Assembly: GCF_016755875.1 (NCBI RefSeq)
Contig: NZ_BNED01000005.1
Span: forward strand, 7,825,501-7,889,500
DNA length: 64,000 bases
Reading direction: 5' to 3'
Source: Streptomyces spororaveus
GTDB taxonomy: Bacteria; Actinomycetota; Actinomycetes; Streptomycetales; Streptomycetaceae
Under the pieces are notes generated by a model. That model did not search any database. It was given only the letters and a program-made list of their open reading frames with translations, and was not told where the DNA came from. The translations under genes and the position numbers were made by a program. Every line of letters begins with the position of its first letter. The first letter of the stretch is position 1. Below are positions 34,185-42,563 of the stretch, piece after piece.

Positions 34185-35405
34185 TCAGCGGACGGGGGTG
34201 AAGTCCAGCGACAGCGAGAGCGGACCCCGGGTGTACAAGCCGCTCTCCTGGTACCGGAAGCCGGGGCTGTAGCGGACCTCTTCGAGCAGCGGCAGGAGCA
34301 TCGCGGCGACGGTCTCGATCTCGGCGCGCGCGAAGGCGGTGCCGACGCACTGGTGGAGTCCGGTACCGAAGGACAGGTGCTCGGCGGCCGCGGTGAAGGA
34401 GCGGGCGGTGCCCAGGTCCGGGCGGTGGATGTCGAAGGCGTCCGGAGCGGTGAAGACGCCGGGGTCGCGGTTGGCCGCCCCGATCATGCAGAAGACGGTG
34501 GCACCCGCCGGGACGGTGGTGCCGGCGAACACGGCGTCCTGCGCCGCCTGTCGGGGAATCAGCTGGACGGGCGGGGTGTAGCGCAAGGTCTCGGCGATCG
34601 CGGCGGCCAGCAGGTCCGGGTCCTGGCGGACCTGCGCCAGCTGATCGGGGTGGTCGATCAGGTGCTTGAAGAGCAGGGCCAGCGTCTTGTCGGCAGGCTC
34701 GGCGGACGCGGCCAGAACGTTGATGATCAGTGCGGTGACGTCGCGATCGGTCATGGTGACACCGTCGATCGCGGTGGTGCACAGCTTCGATATCAGGTCG
34801 TCGCCGGGGTCGCGGCGCCGCTGTTCGATCACGGGGCGGAGATAGGCCTCCAGCTGCTCGGCGCACTCCACGCAGTCGCGACGGCGCTCCGGGGTGAGCG
34901 TCAGACCGGTGATGAACTCGATCACTCCGCTGTGCCAGGCTGCCACCTGCCGCCAGTCCCTCCGGTCCAGGCCCAGGACGTCGAGCGTCACGTTGAGGGC
35001 GAAGGGTTTCCCGAAGTCGTTGACCAGGTCCATCCGGCCCTGGGGGAGGAAGGGGGCCATGAGTTCGGCGGCGTTGGCCCGGATGACGCGTATCTGGTCC
35101 TGGAGCGCCCGGCCGGTGAAGGCGCGGACGACGATTCTTCGTTTGGCGGTGTGCTCGGCCCCGGTCATCTGGGCGAGGACCGGCCCGCGCATCACCGGTT
35201 CGGCGCGCACCTGCAGGGTCTGCGTGGTGAACGCCTCATGGTCGGTCAGCACCCGCTTCACGTCCTCGTGGCGGGAGAGGAAGTAGCCGTCGATCAGCGG
35301 TTCGTGGTGCACCGGGTCCTGGTCCCGCAGCTGTGCGAAGTAGCGGTAGGGGTCGGCGGCGAAGTCCTCGGACAGGACGCTGGGACGGTTGTCGACGACG
35401 GGCAC
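34185..35405 (-). CDS. Cytochrome P450
   Basis: 406 aa bacterial class I P450. The haem-binding loop is LSFGTGLHQCVGTAFARAEIE (axial Cys about residue 354) and the K-helix ExxR is ETLRYTPP. The I-helix reads AASAEPADKT instead of the usual AGxDT-T: the conserved Asp/Glu-Thr pair is displaced, which can signal unusual oxygen chemistry. GTG 35405 has GGAGAGG 7 nt upstream. No ferredoxin is adjacent. It is first of a six-gene minus-strand run that includes an oxygenase, an exporter and a regulator. Confidence 0.92.
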   Translation of the reverse strand: MPVVDNRPSVLSEDFAADPYRYFAQLRDQDPVHHEPLIDGYFLSRHEDVKRVLTDHEAFTTQTLQVRAEPVMRGPVLAQMTGAEHTAKRRIVVRAFTGRALQDQIRVIRANAAELMAPFLPQGRMDLVNDFGKPFALNVTLDVLGLDRRDWRQVAAWHSGVIEFITGLTLTPERRRDCVECAEQLEAYLRPVIEQRRRDPGDDLISKLCTTAIDGVTMTDRDVTALIINVLAASAEPADKTLALLFKHLIDHPDQLAQVRQDPDLLAAAIAETLRYTPPVQLIPRQAAQDAVFAGTTVPAGATVFCMIGAANRDPGVFTAPDAFDIHRPDLGTARSFTAAAEHLSFGTGLHQCVGTAFARAEIETVAAMLLPLLEEVRYSPGFRYQESGLYTRGPLSLSLDFTPVR

Positions 35406-35498
35406 GGTGCGGGCCTCTCCAGTGGTGCGATGCGCGGCGGGGCAGGCTGTTCTGGCTGCTAGACGGGTGAACACCAGTATGGGTTGCGTGAGTTGGGC

Positions 35499-35530
35499 CG
35501 ACTTCTGACCAGGCAAATGGCCTGAAGTCG
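35499..35530. promoter_or_regulatory. Interrupted palindrome upstream of the P450 gene
   Basis: CGACTTC-TGAC-CAGGC-AAATG-GCCTG-AAGTCG: outer arms CGACTT/AAGTCG and inner arms CAGGC/GCCTG pair around a 5-nt centre with a TGAC bulge. It is about 95 bp upstream of the P450 start, a plausible site for the module's regulator. Confidence 0.5.
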
Positions 35531-35823
35531 ACGCAAGATTCGCGTCTCTCGTCGCCCGTCGGGCCGGGTGTCGTCCGCTGTCGCAGGGCTCGCTCGTGCG
35601 CATACGGTGTCCGGAGCGGATCAGGTCGGGGGTCAGCCGTGTTGTACAGGCGGATCATCGCCGGGAGGTCGGCCGGCGCGCCGCTGCGGACACCCGGTAC
35701 CGCCGCATCCGCTACGCCGCCCGCCGCGCGTTCGACGTTGCGTACGGGGACGATCAGCCGGCCCTCGGACACGGCACTCGCCAAGCCGGAGGCGTTGTCG
35801 GTGCCGGGTGAGACCATCCGGGC
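35531..35823. other. Intergenic region, possible decayed coding remnant
   Basis: About 290 bp between P450 and the SUKH gene. A minus frame reads LASAVSEGRLIVPVRNVERA, faintly like the C-terminus of a zinc-type dehydrogenase, but there is no start, family match or ribosome binding site I can defend. No clear promoter motif is seen. Confidence 0.35.
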
Positions 35824-37761
35824 ATGAGCGGCGAATTCTTCAACTGGCAGGCGTTCCTCGGACGGTGGGACGAGGAGTGGGTTCCGCGTGCGGGCGAGGA
35901 CAGCGGGGAGGCTCTCGTCCGCCCGGGGCGGCAGGGGGCCGACGAGGCGGCGATCGCGGCGGCCGAGGAGCGGCTGGGGCGGCGCCTGCCGCCCTCGTAC
36001 CGGGCGTTCCTGGCCGTGAGCGACGGCTGGCACGTGGACCAGACGGCCGGCGTCTATCAGCTCGGCGGCGCCGCGGACATCGACTGGTTCCAGGATCCGT
36101 TCGACATGACCCCGCTGTACGAGGAACAACTGGACGACAGGTCCAGCGAGGCGGAGATCCTGCTGGCCGGCATGTGGCAACGGGCTCTGCGGCTGGAGAC
36201 GGACTCCGACATCACGTACGCCCTGCTCGACCCGGGCGACACCGACCGGGACGGGGAGTGGGCGCTCTACGTCTACAAGGGCTGGAGCGGTGAACTGCCG
36301 GACCGGTACCCCTCGTTCCGTGCCTACATGGAGGCCATGTACCGCGGCTTCCACTCCGACCGGGTGGAGAGGCCGGACTTCGAGAACGCGACCACGCGAG
36401 CCCAGGACGCCCGTGTGGCGCAGGCCCGTCGGCTGGTCCTGCTCGGACAGTACGAGGAGGCCCTGCCCCTGCTGGAGGAGGCGGCGTCGTTCGCACGGCC
36501 CGGGTGCGCCGTCCTGCTGTTCCAGCTCCGGCAGATGCTCGCCCCGGACGGCACCCGGGACTACGGCCTCCTGGCGGCCGACCCGCGCTACCTGCCAGAG
36601 GTCCTTCCCGTGCAGGCCATGGCACCGGCGCGCGAGGAATGGCGGACCGGCGGGGACGGCCACTGGCTCGGGATGATGGCCGCCCGCGGGGTCCCCCGGG
36701 AGACGGCCGAAGCCGTACTGGGCGCGCTGCGGGACGGCACCCATCGCTACGCACCCCCGGGTCCGTGGGGCCGAGCCGTCGACGCGGCCCGGGAGTCGGC
36801 CCGCTGGGGGGCCACCGACGCCGCGTGGCGGATCCTGCGGGACGCGGTGGGGCTGTGGGAGGCTCCCGGACCCGAACTGATCGCCCCGATCGGTCTGCTC
36901 GCCGATCCGCTGCTGGGCCCGCTGATCACCCCGGAGCGGGGGCGGGAAGTCCTCGCGACGCCGAGGGCCGGGCGGAACGGCCCGGCTCCCGAGCGGGTTC
37001 CCGTTCCCGATCGGCCGCCCGTCTCCGGGCGGGTCCCTGATCTCGACCCGCCGGGCCTCGCCTGGCTGACGGAGCCCGAGCCCGCGCCGAACCGCCGTCC
37101 GCTCGACGGATACCGCTGCATCTGGGTCGAAGGGATCGACCCCGCCCGCCTGCCCGCCCTGATCGGTGACGAAGGCGCCGAACTGACCGGGCCCACGGAC
37201 CGGCACGCCGCCCGGCGCGGGTCCGGGCCCTACGCGCGTGACGGACGCGGGCGCGGGGGAGCGGAGCCCTGGGAGGACCGGGCCGTGGTCGCCGTCGGCC
37301 GCGCCGGCGACGGGTGGGCCTTCGCCTTCGACGGCGACTCGCCGCACCTGAACCACCTGTTCCTGTCCCCGGCCCAGGCGGCCTCCCCGGCCGGCCGCGC
37401 GGTGGTCGTCTGGCGGGACCCGAGGCGCTCGTACCCGGGCGAACACCCGGACACGTTCCACCTGTCGGTGGCCGAACGGGGCGAGGAGCTCTACGCGTTC
37501 ACGGTCCGCGGTACTGAGATCCGGAGCACCGGCGCGATACCCGAAGCCCTCGACCCCGCACGGCTGTTCCGCCCGGAAGACCCCGCGCCGGTCAACGAAC
37601 TGCGGGTGTTGGAGGCCCTCCACGCCGAACTCGGACTCTCGCTTCCCCGTTTCGCGCTGACCCGGGGCAGGCTCCACACCCTCACCACCCGGTCCTGGAC
37701 CCGGGCGCCGCGCGCGGGCGAGACGTTCGCCTACGCGGTCATCACGCGGCACGGGACCTGA
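35824..37761 (+). CDS. SUKH (SMI1/KNR4) domain protein, large
   Basis: 645 aa. The N-terminal SUKH domain (about residues 38-170) shows AAEERLGRRLPPSYRAFLAVSDGW, then DIDWFQDP and YALLDPGD. It is followed by a helical region with a TPR-like unit (RAQDARVAQARRLVLLGQYEEALPLL), a proline-rich linker near 400, and a C-terminal domain from about 430 (GYRCIWVEGIDPARLPALIG). SUKH proteins are often immunity proteins of toxin systems, but no toxin gene is adjacent and this protein is far longer than a simple immunity protein (about 150-200 aa). Confidence 0.85.
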   Translation: MSGEFFNWQAFLGRWDEEWVPRAGEDSGEALVRPGRQGADEAAIAAAEERLGRRLPPSYRAFLAVSDGWHVDQTAGVYQLGGAADIDWFQDPFDMTPLYEEQLDDRSSEAEILLAGMWQRALRLETDSDITYALLDPGDTDRDGEWALYVYKGWSGELPDRYPSFRAYMEAMYRGFHSDRVERPDFENATTRAQDARVAQARRLVLLGQYEEALPLLEEAASFARPGCAVLLFQLRQMLAPDGTRDYGLLAADPRYLPEVLPVQAMAPAREEWRTGGDGHWLGMMAARGVPRETAEAVLGALRDGTHRYAPPGPWGRAVDAARESARWGATDAAWRILRDAVGLWEAPGPELIAPIGLLADPLLGPLITPERGREVLATPRAGRNGPAPERVPVPDRPPVSGRVPDLDPPGLAWLTEPEPAPNRRPLDGYRCIWVEGIDPARLPALIGDEGAELTGPTDRHAARRGSGPYARDGRGRGGAEPWEDRAVVAVGRAGDGWAFAFDGDSPHLNHLFLSPAQAASPAGRAVVVWRDPRRSYPGEHPDTFHLSVAERGEELYAFTVRGTEIRSTGAIPEALDPARLFRPEDPAPVNELRVLEALHAELGLSLPRFALTRGRLHTLTTRSWTRAPRAGETFAYAVITRHGT

Positions 37762-37794
37762 CCGCAGGGCGCGGCGCGGACGGGCTCTGCGCCG

Positions 37795-38364
37795 CTACCA
37801 CCAGCGGACGGGGTACCGGGCCGCTCCCCGGCGTACGCGGGACGCGGCGAAACCGCCGAGGACGAGGACCACGGTCGCGCCGAGCAGCAGGGGGACGAAC
37901 CGGGCCGCCGCCGGGGTCTGCAGCACGACGACCACGGCGGTGGCGCAGGCGGGGGAGTGCGGAGTCCGGGCGAGGGTGGTGGCGGCGAACGTCAGCCCCC
38001 CGGCCAGCGCCGCGCTCCAGGGTCCGCTGCTCTGCGACAGCGCGAGGACCAGGTAACCGGCTCCCGCGCCCAGGAGGTGCGCGACGACGACACTCCGGGG
38101 CTGCGCCACGGGCAGGGTGGGAGTGCTGTGGAGGACTCCGGCACTGGCGGCGAGGGACGGTATGAGCACCGGTTCGCCGATCACCGCCCCGATGGCCGCG
38201 AGCAGCAGCAGAACGGTGGTGACCGCGCCGACGCCGTGAAGGGCGCCCACCGCGCTGTGCCAGGCGGAGTTCCGGCGCCCGCGCCCCGTCGGGAGCGGTG
38301 GGTCGGCGCGAGGCGCTCCGGGGCCGGGCAGGCGCGGGCGGGGCAGCACGGAGTCAGCGTTCAC
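37795..38364 (-). CDS. HPP-family membrane protein
   Basis: 189 aa with four to five hydrophobic segments (LHGVGAVTTVLLLLAAIGAVI, VVVAHLLGAGAGYLVLAL). The central motif EPVLIPSLAASAGVLHSTPTLPVAQPRSVVVAHL resembles the HPP signature region, although the exact His-Pro-Pro triplet is replaced (TLPVAQPR). HPP proteins include nitrite transporters. GTG 38364 has AGGAG 8 nt upstream. Confidence 0.78.
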   Translation of the reverse strand: MNADSVLPRPRLPGPGAPRADPPLPTGRGRRNSAWHSAVGALHGVGAVTTVLLLLAAIGAVIGEPVLIPSLAASAGVLHSTPTLPVAQPRSVVVAHLLGAGAGYLVLALSQSSGPWSAALAGGLTFAATTLARTPHSPACATAVVVVLQTPAAARFVPLLLGATVVLVLGGFAASRVRRGAARYPVRWW

Positions 38365-38474
38365 GAGGGCGGCTCCTGGCACGGCGGTACACGGGGCGGA
38401 GGTACGACGGGAGAGGTCGTACCTCCGGCCACCCTGCACCGCCGATCTGTCACCGGCCTACAACGGCCCTGCCT

Positions 38475-38497
38475 CTAGGAGTTGTCTTGCCTTCTAG
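38475..38497. mobile_element. Solo terminal-repeat relic between two CTAG sites
   Basis: CTAG-GAGTTGTCTTGCC-TT-CTAG. The 13-bp core resembles the MITE end at 19939 (GGGGTGTTTTGCC). The right CTAG supplies the TAG stop of the minus-strand gene at 38494. Confidence 0.4.
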
Positions 38498-39591
38498 GAC
38501 CGCGTCGCCTTCCCGCACTCGTCCCCGGCGGACCCGCCCTGCCCGACCGGCGCGGTGCGGTCGTACGGGTCGATCTCCGTCCCGGCCGCGTCGGCCTGGC
38601 GGTCCGAGCCGAAGGGCGGGTCGAAGTACCCCGTGGTGGCGCCGCAGCCGGCGTTGGTCATGTGGCTCTTGTACGAGATCATCGAGAACGTGCCCGGCGC
38701 GGTGAGTACCTTGTCGGGGTCGTCCCAGCTCAGGACCAGCTCGCGCCGGACGATGGTGCGCACGATCTCGTCGTCGTCGCCGCCCGCGCGGGTGACCGGG
38801 TAGACGAAGGTGACGTCGGCGGTCACCTGGAGCGCTCCCCGCTCGCCCTCGCGGTATTCGAGCCGGCCCCGGGTCTTCACGACGTCGCCGACGAGGTGGG
38901 TACGGGAGGGCTGGAAGCGGCTGAAGAGGAGCAGCGGGTCGTTCTTCTCGCTCGGGCTCTGGAACGCGGTGCTCAGAAGGGCCTGCATGTCCTTCTGCTG
39001 CGGGTTGATCAGTGCGATCGCATTCTCCGGGCGCTCGCCCCGCAGCACCCCGCTCTCCACGCCGGACGCGACGAGGAAGTCCCGGCTGCGGGCGAGGGCC
39101 TGCTCGACCTCGGCCGCGCTCATCCAGCCGACCGCCCTGGCCTCCGGCACGGTGATCCCCGCCGCGCCGCTCGCCCAGCCCTCCGCAGGCGAGCCGCGGA
39201 ACGGCTCGTCCTTGGTGGGGCGCAGGGCCGCCTCCGCCGGGGGCGCCTTGGTCGGGCGGGCGGTCTCGGCCGCCGACGGCGGGGAGTCGGGGCCGTCGCC
39301 GGCGAACAGGTCCACCACTCGCCCCGGCGCGAACGTCACCACCAGCAGCACCAGCGCGGCCAGCAGACCGGCCGCGTACCAGCCCGTGCGCCGCTTGGGC
39401 CGCGCGGGCGTGTGGGTACGCCAGCCCTCCGCGCCGCGGCCGGGCTCGTCACGCAGCCGCTTCGCCACCTCGCGGGCGCGCGCCGAAGGCTCCTTGGGCG
39501 CGTCGGAGGCCCCCGCCATCGACTCGCGCAGAAACCGCTCCCACTCCTCGTCGGACCGTGACGAGCCGTCAGGCTCCGTACCCGCTCCCAT
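38494..39591 (-). CDS. Single-pass membrane protein of unknown function
   Basis: 365 aa. An acidic, helical cytoplasmic N-terminus (EEWERFLRESM) and one membrane helix (about residues 70-90, WYAAGLLAALVLLVVTFAPG) precede an extracytoplasmic domain with late cysteines (NAGCGATTGYFDPPFG and GDECGKATRS). ATG 39591 is preferred (AGGGGG 6 nt upstream) over the ATG six codons earlier. This is a common streptomycete hypothetical that resembles anchored sensor or anti-sigma-like topologies, but no zinc motif is seen. Confidence 0.82.
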   Translation of the reverse strand: MGAGTEPDGSSRSDEEWERFLRESMAGASDAPKEPSARAREVAKRLRDEPGRGAEGWRTHTPARPKRRTGWYAAGLLAALVLLVVTFAPGRVVDLFAGDGPDSPPSAAETARPTKAPPAEAALRPTKDEPFRGSPAEGWASGAAGITVPEARAVGWMSAAEVEQALARSRDFLVASGVESGVLRGERPENAIALINPQQKDMQALLSTAFQSPSEKNDPLLLFSRFQPSRTHLVGDVVKTRGRLEYREGERGALQVTADVTFVYPVTRAGGDDDEIVRTIVRRELVLSWDDPDKVLTAPGTFSMISYKSHMTNAGCGATTGYFDPPFGSDRQADAAGTEIDPYDRTAPVGQGGSAGDECGKATRS

Positions 39592-39838
39592 CCTGAACCC
39601 CCTGGTCATTGAACGATCGCGCCCACTCCCCTGGGGAGCGTCCGCATAATGACACAGAGCCCCGACAGCGAGACCGGCCGGCCGTGCGGCCCCGGCGCGC
39701 CACCCTCTGTCAACTGGTCAACTGGTCAGTTCTGGCCTGGCTTCCGTACGGTCCGGGGAGTCGGGAGGCGTCCGGCCGTCGTGTGCCTTTGGATGGGGCC
39801 GTACGCGGACGGACGCCCACCAGTTCCCGGAGACCGGT
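39592..39838. other. Intergenic region with short direct repeats
   Basis: 247 bp between divergent genes. GTCAACTG GTCAACTG GTCAGTT at 39708-39730 is a near-perfect tandem of 8-bp units and could be a regulator site. TTGGAT at 39789 may be part of the promoter for the DHFR-like gene. No coding sequence is supported. Confidence 0.5.
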
Positions 39839-40453
39839 ATGAGGAAGATCAAGGCGCAGCTGTTCATTTCGCTCGACGGCGTCGTCGAGGCGCCCGATCA
39901 GTGGCACTTCCCCTACTTCAACGAGGAGATGGGGGCGGCCGTCGACGCGACCCTCGGCGAGGCCGACACCCTGCTGCTCGGCCGCAGGACCTACGACAGT
40001 TTCGCGGGCGCCTGGCCGGAGCGGGAAGCGGCCGGCGGGGAGGACGCCCCGTTCGCCAAGGTGCTCGGTGACGCCCGCAAGATCGTGGTGTCGAACAGCC
40101 CGCTCGACTTCACCTGGCGGAACTCCGAACAGCTCGCCGGTGACCTCACTACGGCGGTCGCCGCGCTGAAGGACGAGCCGGACACCGATGCCCCCGTCTG
40201 GATCAGCGGCTCGGTCTCCGTCGTACGCCGCTTGGTCGCCGCCGGGCTCCTGGACGAGCTGAACCTCCTGCTGCACCCGATCGCCGTACGCACCGGCATG
40301 CGCCTGTTCGAGGAGGGCACCCCGTCGGTCCCGCTGGAGCTGCTGTCCGCCGAGACCTTCCGGACCGGCGTCCTGAACCTGTTCTACTCCGTGGCCGCCG
40401 CGCCCGGCGAGGGGACGTACGAGGATGCCAAGACCTACCTGCCCCAGCACTAG
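39839..40453 (+). CDS. Dihydrofolate reductase-family protein (RibD C-terminal type)
   Basis: 204 aa. KIKAQLFISLDGVVEAPDQWHFPYF opens the NADPH-binding fold; TLLLGRRTYDSFAGAWP and WISGSVSVVRRLVAAGLLDELNLLLHP are the family signatures (RibD C-terminal/YwjB-like). The ribosome binding site is GGAGA, 8 nt upstream of ATG. A reductase acting on a pterin- or flavin-like substrate is likely; it is not the housekeeping FolA type. Confidence 0.9.
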   Translation: MRKIKAQLFISLDGVVEAPDQWHFPYFNEEMGAAVDATLGEADTLLLGRRTYDSFAGAWPEREAAGGEDAPFAKVLGDARKIVVSNSPLDFTWRNSEQLAGDLTTAVAALKDEPDTDAPVWISGSVSVVRRLVAAGLLDELNLLLHPIAVRTGMRLFEEGTPSVPLELLSAETFRTGVLNLFYSVAAAPGEGTYEDAKTYLPQH

Positions 40454-40480
40454 GAAGCGTCGGATTCGGCCGGTCGGGTC

Positions 40481-41827
40481 ATGAAGGAGACCCCGCGCGG
40501 TGCCCGGTCCGGTCGGGGGAGATCCGGCCGCCTCCGCGCCTTCGGGATCGCGGCGGTGGCGGGCTGCCTGGTCGGGCTGGTCGGCGGCGCCTTCCGGTGG
40601 TGCCTGGCGCACGCCGACGCGCTGCGCGGTTCCGTTCTGGAGACGGCCGCCGCGCTGGGGCCGGCGGGCCGGCTGATTCCCGTTGCCCTGACCGCACTGG
40701 GCGCCGCGGTGGCCTGCGCGATCGCCCAGCGGGTCCCGCACGCCGCCGGGAGTGGGATCCAGCACGTGGAAGCCGTGTGGCGGCAGGAGGCCGAGGCCCG
40801 TACGGCCTGGCTGGTGCCCGCGAAATTCGTGGGCGGCCTCATCGCCATCGGCTCGGGCCTGGTTCTCGGAAGGGAGGGTCCGATCGTCCACATGGGCGCC
40901 GCGATCGGGTCCGCGGCGGGTCGGCGCGGCGGCCTGGACGCCGAGTACGCCGAGAAGGCTTCTGACGCCGACGATGCCCGCATGCTGCACACCGCGCTCG
41001 GCGGCGCGGGTCTGGCGGTGGCGTTCAGCGCTCCGCTGGGCGGGCTGCTGTTCGTCTGCGAGGAAGTGACCGGCACCGTCCGGCCGCGTCTGGTGCTCCT
41101 GACCCTCGTCGGCACCGTCACGGCGGTGGCCACCTCCCGACTCCTCGTGGGTGACGGCCTCGTCCTGCCGCTGGCGGCCCTCCCCGCCCCACCGCTGGGG
41201 ACGCTGCCGGTCTTCCTGCTGTCCGGAGTGACGGCCGGGGCGCTCGGCGCCGCTTACAGCGCTCTGGTCGTACGGACCCTGGAGGTGTGCGACCGGCTGA
41301 CCCGGGTGCCGCTGGTCGCCCGTGCCGCCGTCATCGGGGCCGGGGTCGGCGCACTGATGGCCTTCGACCCGCTCCTCACGGGCGGCGGTGACCAGCTGAG
41401 CGAGCGCCTGCTGACGGGCGGCACCCTGACGGTGGGGGCGTTGGTTCTCTGCCTCGCCGTCCGGTGCGTGGCCGGGCCGCTGAGCTACGCCGCCGCGACC
41501 CCCGGCGGGCTGTTCGCCCCACTGCTGGCCCTGGGTGCCCTGTGGGGGACGCTCACGCACGCGCTCGCCGCCCCGCTGCTCCCGGCCGGCTCGGCGGGCA
41601 TGGGCACGGGCGCGGCCGCGTTCGCGGTGGTGGGGATGGCCGGGGTGTTCACGGGCGTCGTACGGGCACCCCTCACGGGCGCCGTCCTGGTCGTGGAGAT
41701 GACAGGCGCCGAGGCGCTCCTGCTGCCGTTGCTGATCGCGTGCTTCGCCGCGACCGTGACCGCGGACCGGCTGGGGAGCGAACCCGTCTACGACACCCTG
41801 CGCCGCCGGATGCTCGAACGTGCCTGA
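40481..41827 (+). CDS. ClC-family chloride channel/antiporter
   Basis: 448 aa. The three anion-pathway signatures are present: GSGIQHVEA (usually GSGIPxxxx), GREGPIVHMGAAIGS with the gating Glu, and a GLFAP region (ATPGGLFAPLLALGALWG). About ten membrane helices are present and there is no C-terminal CBS pair. The Gln in place of Pro in GSGIP is common to some bacterial subfamilies. It lies 27 bp after the DHFR-like gene and may be cotranscribed. Confidence 0.9.
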   Translation: MKETPRGARSGRGRSGRLRAFGIAAVAGCLVGLVGGAFRWCLAHADALRGSVLETAAALGPAGRLIPVALTALGAAVACAIAQRVPHAAGSGIQHVEAVWRQEAEARTAWLVPAKFVGGLIAIGSGLVLGREGPIVHMGAAIGSAAGRRGGLDAEYAEKASDADDARMLHTALGGAGLAVAFSAPLGGLLFVCEEVTGTVRPRLVLLTLVGTVTAVATSRLLVGDGLVLPLAALPAPPLGTLPVFLLSGVTAGALGAAYSALVVRTLEVCDRLTRVPLVARAAVIGAGVGALMAFDPLLTGGGDQLSERLLTGGTLTVGALVLCLAVRCVAGPLSYAAATPGGLFAPLLALGALWGTLTHALAAPLLPAGSAGMGTGAAAFAVVGMAGVFTGVVRAPLTGAVLVVEMTGAEALLLPLLIACFAATVTADRLGSEPVYDTLRRRMLERA

Positions 41828-41831
41828 CGGG

Positions 41832-41895
41832 CCGAGGCGGCAGGCCCCCGAGGCGGCAGGCCCCCGAGGCGGCAGGCCCCCGAGGCGGCAGGCCT
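41832..41895 (+). repeat. 16-bp tandem repeat, four copies
   Basis: Unit CCGAGGCGGCAGGCCC, starting at 41832, 41848, 41864 and 41880; only the last base of the last copy differs. It begins 5 bp after the ClC stop and is probably a slippage-prone variable-number repeat. Confidence 0.92.
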
Positions 41896-41913
41896 CAGGA
41901 GGGCACCTCGTAC

Positions 41914-42459
41914 CTACCCGGAGAGCTCCGCCCGCCACTGCCGTGGCCACTGCCCCGACGGCGGTGGAGCTCCCGCTATCCCGAGGTCGCGCCGCGCGCT
42001 CTCGTAGAAGGCGTCACGCGCCGCACTCACGAGCCGGTGCGCCTTGGTCCACCGCTCGCCGTCGACCGAACCCTCCCGTACGAGCAGCTCGACGGTCCAG
42101 ACCGTCTCGTGCCAGTGCCGCGCCGCCGCGATCGTCGCCGCGTCCCCGACGAGCAGGACGGACTCCCACTCCGTGGCCCGGTGGGACTCCGCCTCGGCGA
42201 GCAGGGGCAGCCCCTCGGCCGGCGCCAAGGGATCCGCCACGTCCGCGAATCCGAGGGAGGCGCCGATGCGCTGGGCGACGCGTAGCTGTGCCTTGAGGGC
42301 GTTGGCGTAACGGCCGTACGTCTCGAAGCGCTTCTCGTCCCACCGCTCCTCCCGCTGCCGCCTCCACCGCCGGCGCTCGGTCAGGGTCTGCACGGCGTAG
42401 GAGCCGAGCGAACCGACAACGACGCCTATCAGAGCGGGCAGTTGATCGAGCAATGCCAC
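41914..42459 (-). CDS. Small protein with N-terminal membrane segment
   Basis: 181 aa, family not recognised. A short hydrophobic N-terminus (LPALIGVVVGSLGSYAVQTL) is followed by a strongly basic helix (ERRRWRRQREERWDEKRFE) and a helical domain to the C-terminus, where GAPPPSGQWPRQWRAEL is proline-rich. The start is GTG 42459 with a G-rich sequence close upstream. The topology suggests a membrane-tethered cytoplasmic protein. Confidence 0.75.
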   Translation of the reverse strand: MALLDQLPALIGVVVGSLGSYAVQTLTERRRWRRQREERWDEKRFETYGRYANALKAQLRVAQRIGASLGFADVADPLAPAEGLPLLAEAESHRATEWESVLLVGDAATIAAARHWHETVWTVELLVREGSVDGERWTKAHRLVSAARDAFYESARRDLGIAGAPPPSGQWPRQWRAELSG

Positions 42460-42563
42460 AGTCCCTCCCCGAACCGGTTCCCTGATGCCGCACGATATCC
42501 GTACCGCGGCGGGCGGGTGCCGGCCGTGGGCGACGTGGCTGAACCCGACCCAGGAGGACCGGC

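Noticed and set aside
35590..35822. A minus-strand frame between the P450 and SUKH genes with faint dehydrogenase-like segments
   Set aside because: No start, no recognisable motif and mixed composition; it could be a decayed remnant but the evidence is too thin to call a gene.
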